Shown here piece after piece: positions 41,349 through 51,986 of a stretch of DNA of 64,000 bases; within the stretch, counting starts at the first letter, position 1; the number at the start of each line of letters is the position of its first letter. The DNA comes from Lotmaria passim. Lineage: Eukaryota; Euglenozoa; Kinetoplastea; Trypanosomatida; Trypanosomatidae. The stretch covers positions 1,550,001 through 1,614,000 of the forward strand of contig CP140197.1 in NCBI GenBank assembly GCA_037349495.1, in the 5' to 3' direction. A program made the position numbers and the translations under genes. The notes below the pieces were generated by a model, which made no database searches, was not told where the DNA came from, and saw nothing but the letters and a program-made list of their open reading frames with translations.

Positions 41349-42072
41349 CTCTGCACTGCACTCGCGATGGACGTGATCCGTTACAGTGTGTACGCCGTCA
41401 CAAAAAAAAAAAAAGCGATGAGTGAGTCATGAAAGCAAAGTAAGACAAAACGTAAGCAGAGGGAGACAGAGGGGAGGGAGAAGAAAGAAAAGAAAAAAAG
41501 GGTGGAAAAAGGACAGTAAAGGATGACTAGAAAAAAAAAACTGTTTCAAAGGACTCGCTTATGCTGGGCTCGAGGAGGAGATGAGTAGGGGACCACAAAG
41601 ACAGCAAGGCAAAAGAAAAAGAAGGGTGTTGCACGCATATGTGCGTTCTCGCCTTAGCTCGTCCCTCGGCGTGCTTTGCAGTCTCAGCATCCCTCCCCGA
41701 CAAAATACATGCAGATTGCCTTGCCGCGTGAGCCAAGTTTGAGAACGGTCCAAATTAGTCATCATAAATCCACAACAGATGCTCTTTTCAGGACTAATGA
41801 AGGACACCTTTTGTGTGTGTGTGTTGGTTTGTTTGCTTGCTAGCACGAGCCCAAGACTCCTAAGCACAAAAATGGCGAAATGGTGTAATGAGAGAACAAG
41901 CGCTGTTTCCGTAGCCGACACAGCCAATGCTCAAAGACGCGGGCGTTTCCTTTCTATTTTTGTTCCTTCTGGGCACAACGCAGGAGCAGCGCAAAACGCA
42001 TATGTAGAAAGAAAAAAAAGTAGACGGCTTGCAGGAGGGAAAGCAGAATGCTGCACATAAAAAGGACATACC

Positions 42073-42111
<39 letters not shown>

Positions 42112-43244
42112 GAGACGCAAGCCTTTGTTTCACAAACAAACTCAAAAAAAAAAAAAAAGCAAGCAAGTGAGTGCTTTACCACTGTTAAAAGAAAGCGCGA
42201 GGATGCGTACGCGAGACGTAGCGGGCCACAAAGCTCGACATGCCCGGTAAGCAGAGGAATAAAAAAGGGGGCCTTGCAGCTCAAAAAGCACATGCGAGCA
42301 ATCGTTACCTGTCCCCTCCCCCCTCCCCTTACGAACCACCTAGACTCAACAGGAAACCGCTCGATAGAGAGTTCACCAAACCACATCCACGCCCACATAG
42401 AAATAAAAGGATGGCGATTGTTTTCCAATAAGAAGAGGAGATCAGAGAAGCTCTTTAAAGTAGCAAAAGACAGAGATGAAAAAGGAAAGCGGGACTCACA
42501 ATCTGCCTTGACAAAACGACACAGAGCAGAAAAGGAAATTAGAAAAAGAGTCGAAAAGCCTGTGGCAGGAGAAGAAAAAACGGGAATCGAAGAACGAAGA
42601 AAAGCTAATCAGGCACCGCTGATGAATTAGAAAATGGAGCATACTATTCAATAATAACAGGTTTGTACATTGTTGAGCACGTGGGGTCATTTCCCAAGAA
42701 CCCACCTAACAGGAAGAGAATAAAAAAAAGAAAAGAAACTTGACTTTACCGTTTCTCTCGAGCCAGCCAGATCCCAAATAACGCTCGCAAGAAAAATGAA
42801 ACCATGAAGCGCTCGGCAAACGGTCGCAACCTTCAAACTCTAAAGCGTGACGCCCACAAACCGCAGCGCATCACATCGTGCACGTTCGCGGTCAAAGCCA
42901 ACAAGCAAATTAAAATAGAAAAAAGGTAGCCACGAAAAGAAAAGTAAATCGTGAGGTGGCACCGTGACACACCACTCCCAACGAAACCCACATCTTCACA
43001 CAGCCGTCATGCGCGAAAGAACCAGGTGTTCAAAACAGCATAAAAGCGAGGAAGAGATTGAAAAAGTACACACAGAGAAAACAGACGGGACAGGACACAA
43101 CAGATGAGAGAAAAAGGGGGAGGGAGAATCGTTAAAAGAAAAAAAACGGAACGACAGCTGCAGCAGCCCCAAATGACAAAGAGAGAAAAAACGCGAGGAA
43201 AAAAAGACCGAAAAAAGAAGCACTTGTGGTCTGTGTGTCCCCTC
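41349..43244. other. Spacer with TA microsatellite
   Basis: About 1.9 kb without a supported gene. It contains the TA repeat at 42075-42108, an A-run near 42144-42158 and an A-run of about 13 near 41401-41413. Between about 42430 and 43240 it is purine-rich but has few long homopolymers. Confidence 0.65.
42075..42108. repeat. TA microsatellite
   Basis: About 17 TA units, almost perfect. Confidence 0.9.
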
Positions 43245-44402
43245 TTAAGCCAGCCGTATCTCGCCACCAAAGGAGACAAAAGACTTGCTGCGGTGGCGCC
43301 TGTTAAGAGGCGGTGCTGTTTTCAGGGAGGTGGGCGGCGGAGGCATGGAGCAGCGCGAGTGTGCCGCTGCGGCTTCGTCGTGAGAGCTCATGCCGGGGTC
43401 CGCCGCATCGATGTAGAACATGCCGTAGCCGTTCTCGTATTCGAAGCTAGGCGGATCGCTGCCGACCAGCTCCGCCGACACACTTGGGTGGTAGTTCAGA
43501 GTTGGACCACTGAACTGGTGAGCCGCCGCAGCCTCCGGAAAGAAAAGAGCGCTGTTGCTAAAGGAGCTCAGCACGGGTAAAATGGCGGGCGGCGGCGACG
43601 GTGGCGGTGGCGACGGTGGCGGTGGCGGCACGGCGAGCGGCTTCGGTGTGCTGCGTGGTGCCACTGGCACGGGCACCAGCGCGGCTGCATCGACGGCGCC
43701 TGCGGACGGCTGCGTCTCCGGCACCGCTGCCTCCCACTGCGACTCGCTCCGACGACGACTTCGCACTCGATTAGTGGGAGCAGGCGGTGTTACCAGCTCC
43801 AGCGACGGCAGCACCTGCGATGACTCAAGCGACCTGAGCGGATTGTCAGGTGGCGTCGCCACACCGCTCTCTGCACTCTTTTTCGTTGCCTGTCTTCTGT
43901 GCGGCCTGGGCTTGGGAGGGCGTGTAGCAGCCGCGCTTGCCTGCGCAGCCGGCTCCGCCGCGCCGGTGGACCGCCGTGCCGCCTCCCGCACCCTTCGCGC
44001 ACAACGCTTCTGCGCGGAGAGCCCAGACGTGGACGTCTCCTCGTTCGCGGGGGGAGTCGCGGCCGCGGCGGTAGGGCTGAAGGGCTGCGTGCGCGTGGAG
44101 GAGGCCATGGATGCGATGGTGCGACGCTCATCCGCGCTGGGCGGGCGTCTGGCACAGTCCGCAGGTGCCGCGGCGACGTCGTCACGATGGGCTGCCGCGG
44201 CGGCGGTGTGCGTGCGACGGTAGGCAGCCGCACGCGTATGCGCTGACCCCGCGGGCCGCTGAGCCGCAGAGACGACCTCGGCGGCGGTGAGCATGCGGGC
44301 GGCGGAGACGGAGACAGACATCATCGCAGACGCCATCGAAACCTCATTCTGACTACACGAGCGTCCACCTACACCGCGGCTTCTGCCGCAACTAATGCCC
44401 AT
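43245..44402 (-). CDS. Proline/alanine-rich hypothetical protein with possible N-terminal acylation
   Basis: A 385-residue protein, ATG at 44400-44402. It begins MGISCGRSRG: Gly2 is in place for myristoylation and Cys5 for palmitoylation, as in some small Leishmania surface-targeted proteins, although residue 6 is Gly rather than the preferred Ser/Thr. The body is disordered: Ala-rich to about 200, then a proline tract (VPPPPPSPPPPSPPP, about residues 255-270) that could bind SH3/WW/EVH1-like domains. The C-terminal 90 residues have more normal composition (YENGYGMFYIDAADPGM, then RHRSKSFVSFGGEIRL). No catalytic domain is recognised. The strong shift from A-rich spacer to GC-rich codon use at both ends supports a real gene. 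A start at the internal Met 23 cannot be excluded. Confidence 0.7.
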   Translation of the reverse strand: MGISCGRSRGVGGRSCSQNEVSMASAMMSVSVSAARMLTAAEVVSAAQRPAGSAHTRAAAYRRTHTAAAAAHRDDVAAAPADCARRPPSADERRTIASMASSTRTQPFSPTAAAATPPANEETSTSGLSAQKRCARRVREAARRSTGAAEPAAQASAAATRPPKPRPHRRQATKKSAESGVATPPDNPLRSLESSQVLPSLELVTPPAPTNRVRSRRRSESQWEAAVPETQPSAGAVDAAALVPVPVAPRSTPKPLAVPPPPPSPPPPSPPPAILPVLSSFSNSALFFPEAAAAHQFSGPTLNYHPSVSAELVGSDPPSFEYENGYGMFYIDAADPGMSSHDEAAAAHSRCSMPPPPTSLKTAPPLNRRHRSKSFVSFGGEIRLA

Positions 44403-46532
44403 TGCTGGCCTTTTCTTTTCCCCACTAATTATCCGTTCCCCGACTTCTGCTTCGAGTCAGGAAACGGTGACGCGAAGCCAGAGAGGTGCCGGGTGGTTGA
44501 CAGAGTACAAGGGCAGCAGATGAAAACGATCTATGGTCGCATTCTTTGTTGAAAGCCCTAGGAAACAAAAGAAAGGAAAAGTGTGCTTCGCCTTTCAAGC
44601 GCGACGACTTGCTCCAAGGCTTGCTGAAACGGACGTGCAGAGCCAAGGCTGACAACCAAAGGAGCTGCGCACACAGCGCGTCTCCCCTCTCTTTTTCCCC
44701 TGGTTATTGCAGTGGCCGGCTGACGTTAGATCCTACGAACGCGTCCTTTGGTGACTCCCTCCCCCTCCCCTTCGCCTGTAAACAAGCACCTAGTACGCCT
44801 GTGTCACAGCACAACGCAGGAGGAAGCCAGAAGGCAAAAACAGAGAAGAAAAAGGCCAACCTTTTTGAATATACGCGGCGGGTCGGAAAGGAGAGCGCAA
44901 GCGCAGAGAGGAGCCAGGGAACGCGTGTCAGCTGTGGAGCCCTTTCTGTACAAACGAGCCTGTGCGTCTTAACGGCTTTCAATCTACGTGCTTTCTGCTT
45001 CCTTCCTCCTCTGTTCTCACTCTTTAAAAAAGGAGGGTTCTGTCAAACCTTCTTTTTTTCTGCAAAAGAGTGTCAAAAAGGGGAGGCAAAACCCCTGCAC
45101 TTTATCAAAAGCAGTAAACAGAGAAAAGGTAACACTGAGCATGTAAATGCGGATACGTTTCTCTCTCTTCCTTTTTCTCTCTCGGTTGATCTATCGCTCG
45201 AGTAATTCCTCCCTCGCAGCTCTCTAAAAAGAAGAAAACTGCTCTTTTGGGGGGGCCTGGCCTTCCAGCTCAAAACAAGGCTGCACGTGCGAGGGCAATG
45301 AGGAGAAGAAAAAAGCACGTGAAGTGATATTGGATGCCAGAACGTGGCGGAATTCGTTTGGAGCACAAGGAAGGAGAAAGCAGAAGACGGAAGGAGTGCA
45401 TGAATGAGCGATGGGAGTGCACATCGGTGGAAAAAAAAAAAGGTAATAGCGTGGGCAGCCTTAGTAAGGAACAACACAGAGACAAACAGTGGCAAGCCCT
45501 GCACTTTGTATTGCCGCTGCTTTGCACCCGTCTTCAGCGACACGATCCCACCGAATTCATCGCGAATAATAATAGACGAAAAAACACTCTTTGCACACTA
45601 TCCTACACAAAACACGAGCACGCAGAAAAACAAAACGTGCTTGAATCGACAGCAGCGGGGACTGGAACTGCCTCTTGGGCACCCAGTTGGAGAGCACTAA
45701 CGTTGACGCAGCAGTGGCAAGTGCCACATCGATCTGGCAAACGCACGAAAGAAAGGCTCAAGTGTTCCAATGCACCACTTTTTCCACTCTTTTCCCTCCC
45801 TCCCATTTTTGCGTCACCACTGCTGTTGGAACACCTTTCAAAGAGAACCCGTGTCTCTATTTCCTCCTTATTACTTCAGAGAAGAACTGCGAGGCGGGAT
45901 AGCTGTGACTATGGGTTGCCTTAGCAAGTGACAAGACTCACACATACGGCAACCACACTTCACTATAGGTTGCAATTAAAACGCAACAGCAACTAAAGAA
46001 AACGAACAATAATCGGAAAAGGAGCAGCAAGCGTATCATGACAGCCAGAGTAGAAGCTGCAGACGAAGAAGAGCCGTCACGCTCCATTACTTTCATTTCT
46101 CATACCAGAAAAAAAAGCTGCACCTCTGAAAAGCTGCTTAGACTGAAGCTCTGGCACTGAAGGACAAAAAAGCACTCAAATCATGGCAAGGGACATGAAA
46201 AAGCAAGCTTGGCACATATGGAACAACAACAACAATGATAATAAACAGTCAAGTCAGTGAGAAAGTTCACTGCAATTCCAACTCGTAACACAAGACAACA
46301 TTCTCTCGAAAAAAGTCCCTAGCTCAAAGGAAATAAAAAAAAAAAAAAGACAGTGAAAGCCGACGACGTTTAAAGAAAAAAAAAGAAAAGCGAGGGAAAC
46401 AGAAGAGCGTTCCTCATTTGTACCAAAAATGCACACCTCCTCATGAGCACCCCTCCTGTTTTCATCAGAAAGCCCAGCAAGAGAGGAAAAAAGGGCAGCG
46501 CGTGATGGCCAGTGCTTGCAACACGATGTCCA
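44403..46532. other. Gene-poor stretch, 2.1 kb
   Basis: No supported gene. There are fewer long A-runs than in other spacers and base composition is more even. Several medium-length frames overlap one another in different phases, none with a recognisable domain or a clean start. Confidence 0.55.
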
Positions 46533-47063
46533 TCACAAAAGTACCAAAGCGCCGGCTCTGAGGTGTTCCAGCATGCCGCGTCGCACGGGAGGGACGCCAC
46601 ATCCCGTGTTGCAGCCTGGGGTGGACCGTGCAATCATGTCCACATCCGCGTCGTCGTTGTCATCAACTTGGAAGGACGACTCTCGAGAGAGCGTCGACAC
46701 ATGCGGCTCCACGCCCGCCGGCGGCTTCGCGAGCCTCGTTGAATGGCAACGGGCTCACCGCAGCTGCATAGCTGCAGGAGGAAGAGCAGCAGTGCCAGAA
46801 AAAGCACAGAGACTCCGAGAATACGGCACATGCCCACGGCTGTCCCGATGAAGCTGACTAGATGAAGAGTTCCACCACTTCCACATCATGCCAGCAATGT
46901 GGGCGTAGTTGCTGCCAGATGCACTCTCCACGCTCTCTGCAAGGGCAAGCAGAACCCACAATAAGCTGCCCCAGACTAAAACAGGGAGAAAAAAGGCACC
47001 TCGAAAACTACTCCGCGCCGCGTACGCTCGCTGCAAGCTTCAAGTCGACCGCAGGCAAATCAT
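46533..47063 (-). pseudogene. Probable broken gene for a small single-pass membrane protein
   Basis: Reading leftward from a candidate ATG at 47061-47063, an in-frame TGA (47040-47042) comes at codon 8. The same frame then gives a leader with a hydrophobic core (FFLPVLVWGSLLWVLLALAES) and SNYAHIAGMMWKWWNSSSS. Near 46860 coding sense moves to another frame (LVSFIGTAVGMCRILGVSVL and a further hydrophobic stretch), a good transmembrane span. Near 46740 it returns to the first frame for an acidic tail (SFQVDDNDDADVDMIARS, then TPGCNTGCGVPPVRRG) that ends at TGA 46533. So one stop and two compensating indels would explain it. Alternatives are a chance mix of frames or sequencing errors. The signal-TM-tail order makes decay of a surface protein the better reading. 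No family is recognised. Confidence 0.42.
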
Positions 47064-48328
47064 GAAAAAAAAGGAAGTGCTGCTGTGGCTGAGCAAATTC
47101 AGAGAAAAAAAAAACGTCACACTACAGAAGAAGAGGAGTGAAGCAAGAAAAGCAGTTGAGGATGTTCTACGTGTGTGCGGAGCAGAATGTGTACTAGAGA
47201 GGTTGCACACTCACACCGACGAAAAAAAAAAAGGCATCTGGAGGAAAAAAACGGAAGAGCAGCTCGTGAATCAGCTGCAGCAAGGGGCTGGGTGCTAAAA
47301 AAAAAAAAAGTTGGAGACTGAGAGAAAAACACACAAAAAAAGCAAAGGAGGCACTTTGCCAAAAGTGCTGCTCAGTACTGTAAACGAGAAGTAGAAAAGA
47401 AGGAGACGAATAAAAATGGTGAAGGCAGAGAAAGGGAAAAGGAAAGAAAGAAAAAGAATGAGGATTATAAACACCACAAAAAAAAAAAAGGCAGAAATCA
47501 AAGGAAAACTAATCAAAAAAAAAAAACGTTTACGAGGCAAGAGCTAATAAAAAGCAAAGTGCTATTGGCAACGTAAAACGCAAAGGTACGCAAAGCACAT
47601 GTGCATGTACGTCTGTCCTTTTCTAATGCGATGGCAACCTCATTCTCCCAGGAAAAAAAAAGCAGACATACTAAAAAAAGGTCAAAGTAAGCACTCAAAC
47701 CTGTAGAAAAAGAACGAGAAACGATTGTGAGTGTCAGTGTAAAAAAAAAAAAAGAAAAGCAGGGCAAGAAAATGTCGTTTACCCAAGTAGCCTTTACCAC
47801 CTACTTCTTGTAAAAGGCAGCAATAAAAAAAAAAAAAGACGGAACGATACCCACGAAAGAAACACAGTGGCTTTACAAGCAAGTCCAACAACGCTGATAT
47901 GGGTTCACGTGTGAAATGAACCCTGGAAAAGAGCACGTTGACACTCACACCTTATTCAGTATAATCAATAGGAACACCATCAAGGGGAAAAAAGCGCACA
48001 CACAAGAGGAGAAAAGGGCGCGTACGTTAACAAAAAAAAAAAAGAGAAGAAGAGAAAAGTGTAAAGCAAAGCCTGCATATGTGTATGAGTAATTGTTGTT
48101 GTTGTTTTCCGGTTTAGGTAGCACGGTCATACACTGAATGAGATACAGCACGACTCTTCTTTTGCTGAAGATCACGGTACCGCACCTTTCATGTAAAGCA
48201 GCAAAGGAGAACAGAACATGAAAGTCTGTGCTGCTCCTGTGATTCATGACGATTGCTACTCCCCTCGGAATGGCAGAACTTAGGAGGGCTGGCTGCACAA
48301 AACTGGGAGGAGAGGGGGAGGGGCAGGC
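47064..48328. other. Spacer with dense A-runs
   Basis: About 1.3 kb, gene-free, with A-runs near 47109-47114, 47221-47232, 47296-47309, 47477-47489, 47514-47526, 47740-47752 and 47826-47837. Confidence 0.65.
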
Positions 48329-49489
48329 CTAGCGCTCACGCAGATGCCGCGTCGTCTGCGCCTTCAACAAAAGCGCTGAAGGCGGGATCGCTTGTGGCTT
48401 TGTGACGACACAGGTGCAGCAGCGCGCTCTCATCCTCTGACTGCCTTGGCCCTGGTGGAGGCGGATGCTGTCCACCGCCCCCAGCCGCGCTTCCTCGTCC
48501 GCCTTGCAGAGCTGTTCAGCATTCGCCTCTGTCAGCATGCCGCGGTCGGCGGAGGCGAAACACGGGTCGTCAGGCAGGCGCTCGCCTACATCGTCGTAGC
48601 CCTCTGCGCACCACCCGGTTGACTCTGTTGCCTCGCGTAACACGGCGGGAGCATTTGCCTCACGCAGCGACGCGTCGTCGTCGTCCGATGCTGGCAACTC
48701 CTCCTCCGCATCTGCCGAACACCCGGCCACGTCACCCATCGGCGACACCGCTGCTGCTAGCATGTGCGCACCACTGCGCTCGTGTGCGGTGCACACCCCG
48801 CTGCCCTCGCCGTCCCCTACGCAGACGCTGTCCCACCCTTCAGACCATGTCATCGTTTCCGACTCCACCGTCGTCTCCGACTCCACCGTCGTCGTCGCTG
48901 TCCAGCTTCCACGGCCGCGGTGCACCATCGGCGCCTGCGATCCCGCCGTGTCGCTCTCCGTCTCTGAACGCGAACACGAACAGCACGAAAACGTCGTGGC
49001 AGACGACGTGGCAGTGGCGGTGGCACTCTTGCGGTCACCGAAGCTGTGCCGCGACGATGCCGACGTGGGTGCCGAAGACCCGTCCCCGTCGCTGTCGCTG
49101 AAAGGAGCGCGGCAGCCTCCACCGCACCTCCGGCAGCAGCCGCAGTACGTGCAGACGAGGGCCGGGGCAGCTCCTGCGGCAAGGGTGCCCATTATGCAGC
49201 CAACAGCAATGCCGACGATGGCGCAGGGAGAGAGCGCCGCAGAGGAGGTGGTCGAGGAGGGCAGCAGCGGTGACCGAGTTGGGACAGACGTAATGGCTGG
49301 CGCGGTCGTCGTAGCCGTGGAACCGGTTGTAGTTGTCGTGGGAGTCCGAGTCGTAGAAGTTGCGGTGGTAGTATTCGAGGCCGGCATCACAGCAGCGGAC
49401 CCGGAAGACGCGGACAGCGACGAGGAGCCGTCGGAGCCCTCCCCATCCGCCTCCGCAGACGCCACCACCCGCAAAGACTCAGTCGACAT
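48329..49489 (-). CDS. Mucin-like membrane protein without an in-frame signal peptide
   Basis: The frame from the first ATG (49487-49489, MSTESLRVVA) gives 386 residues: a Ser/Thr-rich stretch (about 20-85, NTTTATSTTRTPTTTTTGS), a transmembrane span (about 88-113, AIVGIAVGCIMGTLAAGAAPA), a Cys-rich juxtamembrane CTYCGCCRRCGGGC, then a long acidic/Ser tail with the repeat VESETTVESETMTW. The layout matches the 600-residue mucin-like gene at 36-38 kb, although the sequences differ. The first Met lacks a signal peptide. The frame stays open for about 50 more codons upstream with no ATG. A hydrophobic, signal-like stretch with its own ATG at 49746-49748 lies in a different frame. The 5' end is therefore either frameshifted or begins at a site I cannot define. 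It is a surface glycoprotein or a decaying copy. Confidence 0.62.
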   Translation of the reverse strand: MSTESLRVVASAEADGEGSDGSSSLSASSGSAAVMPASNTTTATSTTRTPTTTTTGSTATTTAPAITSVPTRSPLLPSSTTSSAALSPCAIVGIAVGCIMGTLAAGAAPALVCTYCGCCRRCGGGCRAPFSDSDGDGSSAPTSASSRHSFGDRKSATATATSSATTFSCCSCSRSETESDTAGSQAPMVHRGRGSWTATTTVESETTVESETMTWSEGWDSVCVGDGEGSGVCTAHERSGAHMLAAAVSPMGDVAGCSADAEEELPASDDDDASLREANAPAVLREATESTGWCAEGYDDVGERLPDDPCFASADRGMLTEANAEQLCKADEEARLGAVDSIRLHQGQGSQRMRARCCTCVVTKPQAIPPSALLLKAQTTRHLRER

Positions 49490-51497
49490 GTCGCAGCGAC
49501 GACCAGCCGGCGTCAACAAAAAGATGTCGAGCCCGGAACGCGAGCCGCACAGGTCCAGCCGCGTTCGCACGCTTTGACTGCGCTTGGGCACCCTGAAGCA
49601 ATAGAGTCGCACCAGGTACGAGGCAGAGGGCAACGTAGGCCACACCGTCGGTCCTACGACCAGGCAACCGCACGGAGAGCGTCACCACAGAGCCTCCAAC
49701 AAAGCAGCACGGCTTTCTGCCTTGCCTCCAAAACGGTACAGTGGACATGCGCTTTTCCAGCCCTGTGCGCGTACGTGTGCACTTTAAAACGGCATAGGTA
49801 GGCTCGTGTCATGAGCTCAAGCGTGTAGAGGCAACGACAAAGTAGGAAAGGAAGGAAGGGAAAGCAGAACGAGGGGAGTGGAGAGAGGGAGAGATGAGAA
49901 AGTGGGAGCTTACTAGGGTCAATGCAAAGGGCGCCGCAAAGACGCTGGATTGAGCACCACTCAGAAGCGCCCCGCACAACGACAACACAAAGAAAAGCAC
50001 GTGCTCCTCCCGCGATCAGAGCGCGTCCATTTTCCTCTTCTCTTCTGCCCTCCGTTCTTTTCCGGTTGGGTCTTGCCCCTCTGCTCCCGGGTGTGCACAA
50101 CACACGATGTCAAGGAGCTGTCTCCAGGGGAAAAAGAAGGCTGCACCACACATCAGCAGCCTGCACCAGTAAGCCGTTCTTACGGTAGCGCGAATCAGCA
50201 AAGCGCTTCTCCGTGCTCACCGGGAATCCTCCTTGACTGTTTTGTTGTCCTGTTGCCCAGCACCGCAGCATTAAAAACAGCAACCTCAAAAACCAACTTT
50301 CGAAGAACAAGTGTCGTTAATCCGCTGTGTGCTTCGTCCTTTGTCGTTTCGCTTCTCCCACATGCAAGCAAGCAATCGCGCAGCATTAAGCCATGCTCTA
50401 CTCTTGCTCGAAAAGCACCCCTGCAAATCCAAAGCAAGAAAAAAAAAAAAGAACATGAGCAGGCAGCTGTTCGAGGCTCGACATGATACGCATCTCAAAA
50501 CACGAGAAGCGCGACAAAGCACGACATTTGGAAACACAATGAAGGACACGGACGAGCTTATACTGCTTGACATGTGCCATTGCACGCAGAAAAAAAAAAA
50601 GAAATTGCAGTAAAACCCCCGTCTTTTTTCCCGTTTTTAGTTTCTTACCCTTATAAAGTTACCCACTGGCTGATGAAAAAAAAAAAAAGAAAGAGAGAGA
50701 GAAAGCACATAGGTAGACAAGCATATAAATATATAAATATACGAAAGCACTAAATATCGAGCCCAGACGGGTAGAAGATAAATAAAAAAGAAGTAAACTA
50801 GCACTACTGTCATCGAAACGCGCACAGATGACATAAAGAAAGAGGTTACTCAAAAGAAAAGAAGTAAAGCACCGAACGAACACGAAAACAAAAACAAGCA
50901 TAAAAAATCAACGGCATGCGCAGCACAGCAACAACAATAAAAAAAAGTGAGAAAGAAAAAGAAAAGAATGGTATGAACGATGATACGCCACCTGCTCACA
51001 CACCACCGCAGCGCACGGGGAAAGCAGCGCCAGGAAGAAGCACCGGAAAGGGCAGGCGCGGACGCTCTGCAGGCGCACGTCGCGCCAGCGAGATAACAGC
51101 TGCAGAAGCGGAGGGGAGGGCCCCGCGCCAGCATCGTGCCAGCTGCGCATCAGTGGTGAGCAAGGCAGGAGGCCGCTGGAAAACAGTGAAAAACAAAATG
51201 GGAACAAGGAAAAGTGACGGTCAGTGCGTACGTTTCACAACATCCGCGAACACCAAAATAACAGCAACAACGGCAGCAAAGCACCGCGGACTCCCGCATG
51301 CGTGGCTCCGCAGCGAGAGCACCCCGCGTGTGCACAGTGCGATCGAGGAGAGGACGGAAGGTGAAGCCTCCGCGGCAAGGGGAAAAAGAGAGGCCTCAGC
51401 ACAGCAGGCGCAGCAGTTACAAAAAGAAAACAGAAAGACAGCAGAAAACGGAAAAAGAAAACGAACGCTGAGGGGAGTGACAGGGCGAGACACGTGC

Positions 51498-51529
<32 letters not shown>

Positions 51530-51986
51530 ACACGCACATGCGCCACACATCATCCATCAGCCACCGCCACATCAACAAAAAAAAAAAAAACAGCAAGAAA
51601 AAAAGGAATAAAGACTGCGCACTCCTTGCGCATCATGAGAGCACAAGGGCCACTGCGGCAGCGAAGGCGAGCGAAGATACAGGCACCGGAGGCACGCCCT
51701 CGCACCACAGCGCAGCGCACCCATGTGACCCGCGAAGCCGTGCAGAGTGTGCAGCGGGCACACAGGTGTTATATAGCGCTGGCACACAAGATGATGAAGC
51801 TGTGGGGCAGGAATAGCAAAAACACTTACAAAGAGGCGTTGCTCACAGGTAGCCAGCGCTCCGTGCAGGACGTACACTGTGACAGCGCGCACCACACAAA
51901 TAAAAAAAAAAGGGAAAGAAAAGGTTAGCTTAGCAAGGTACAGGTCTGAAAGCAAAAAATAAAAAGAAAGAAAAGAAACCCACAGC
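49490..51986. other. Spacer with CA microsatellite
   Basis: About 2.5 kb. The first 260 bases hold the out-of-frame leader of the mucin-like gene (49479-49748). The rest has no supported gene. It contains A-runs (about 50439-50450, 50589-50600, 50675-50688, 51577-51590) and a CA repeat at 51497-51535. Confidence 0.6.
51497..51535. repeat. CA microsatellite
   Basis: About 12 perfect CA units followed by imperfect CA-rich sequence. Confidence 0.9.
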
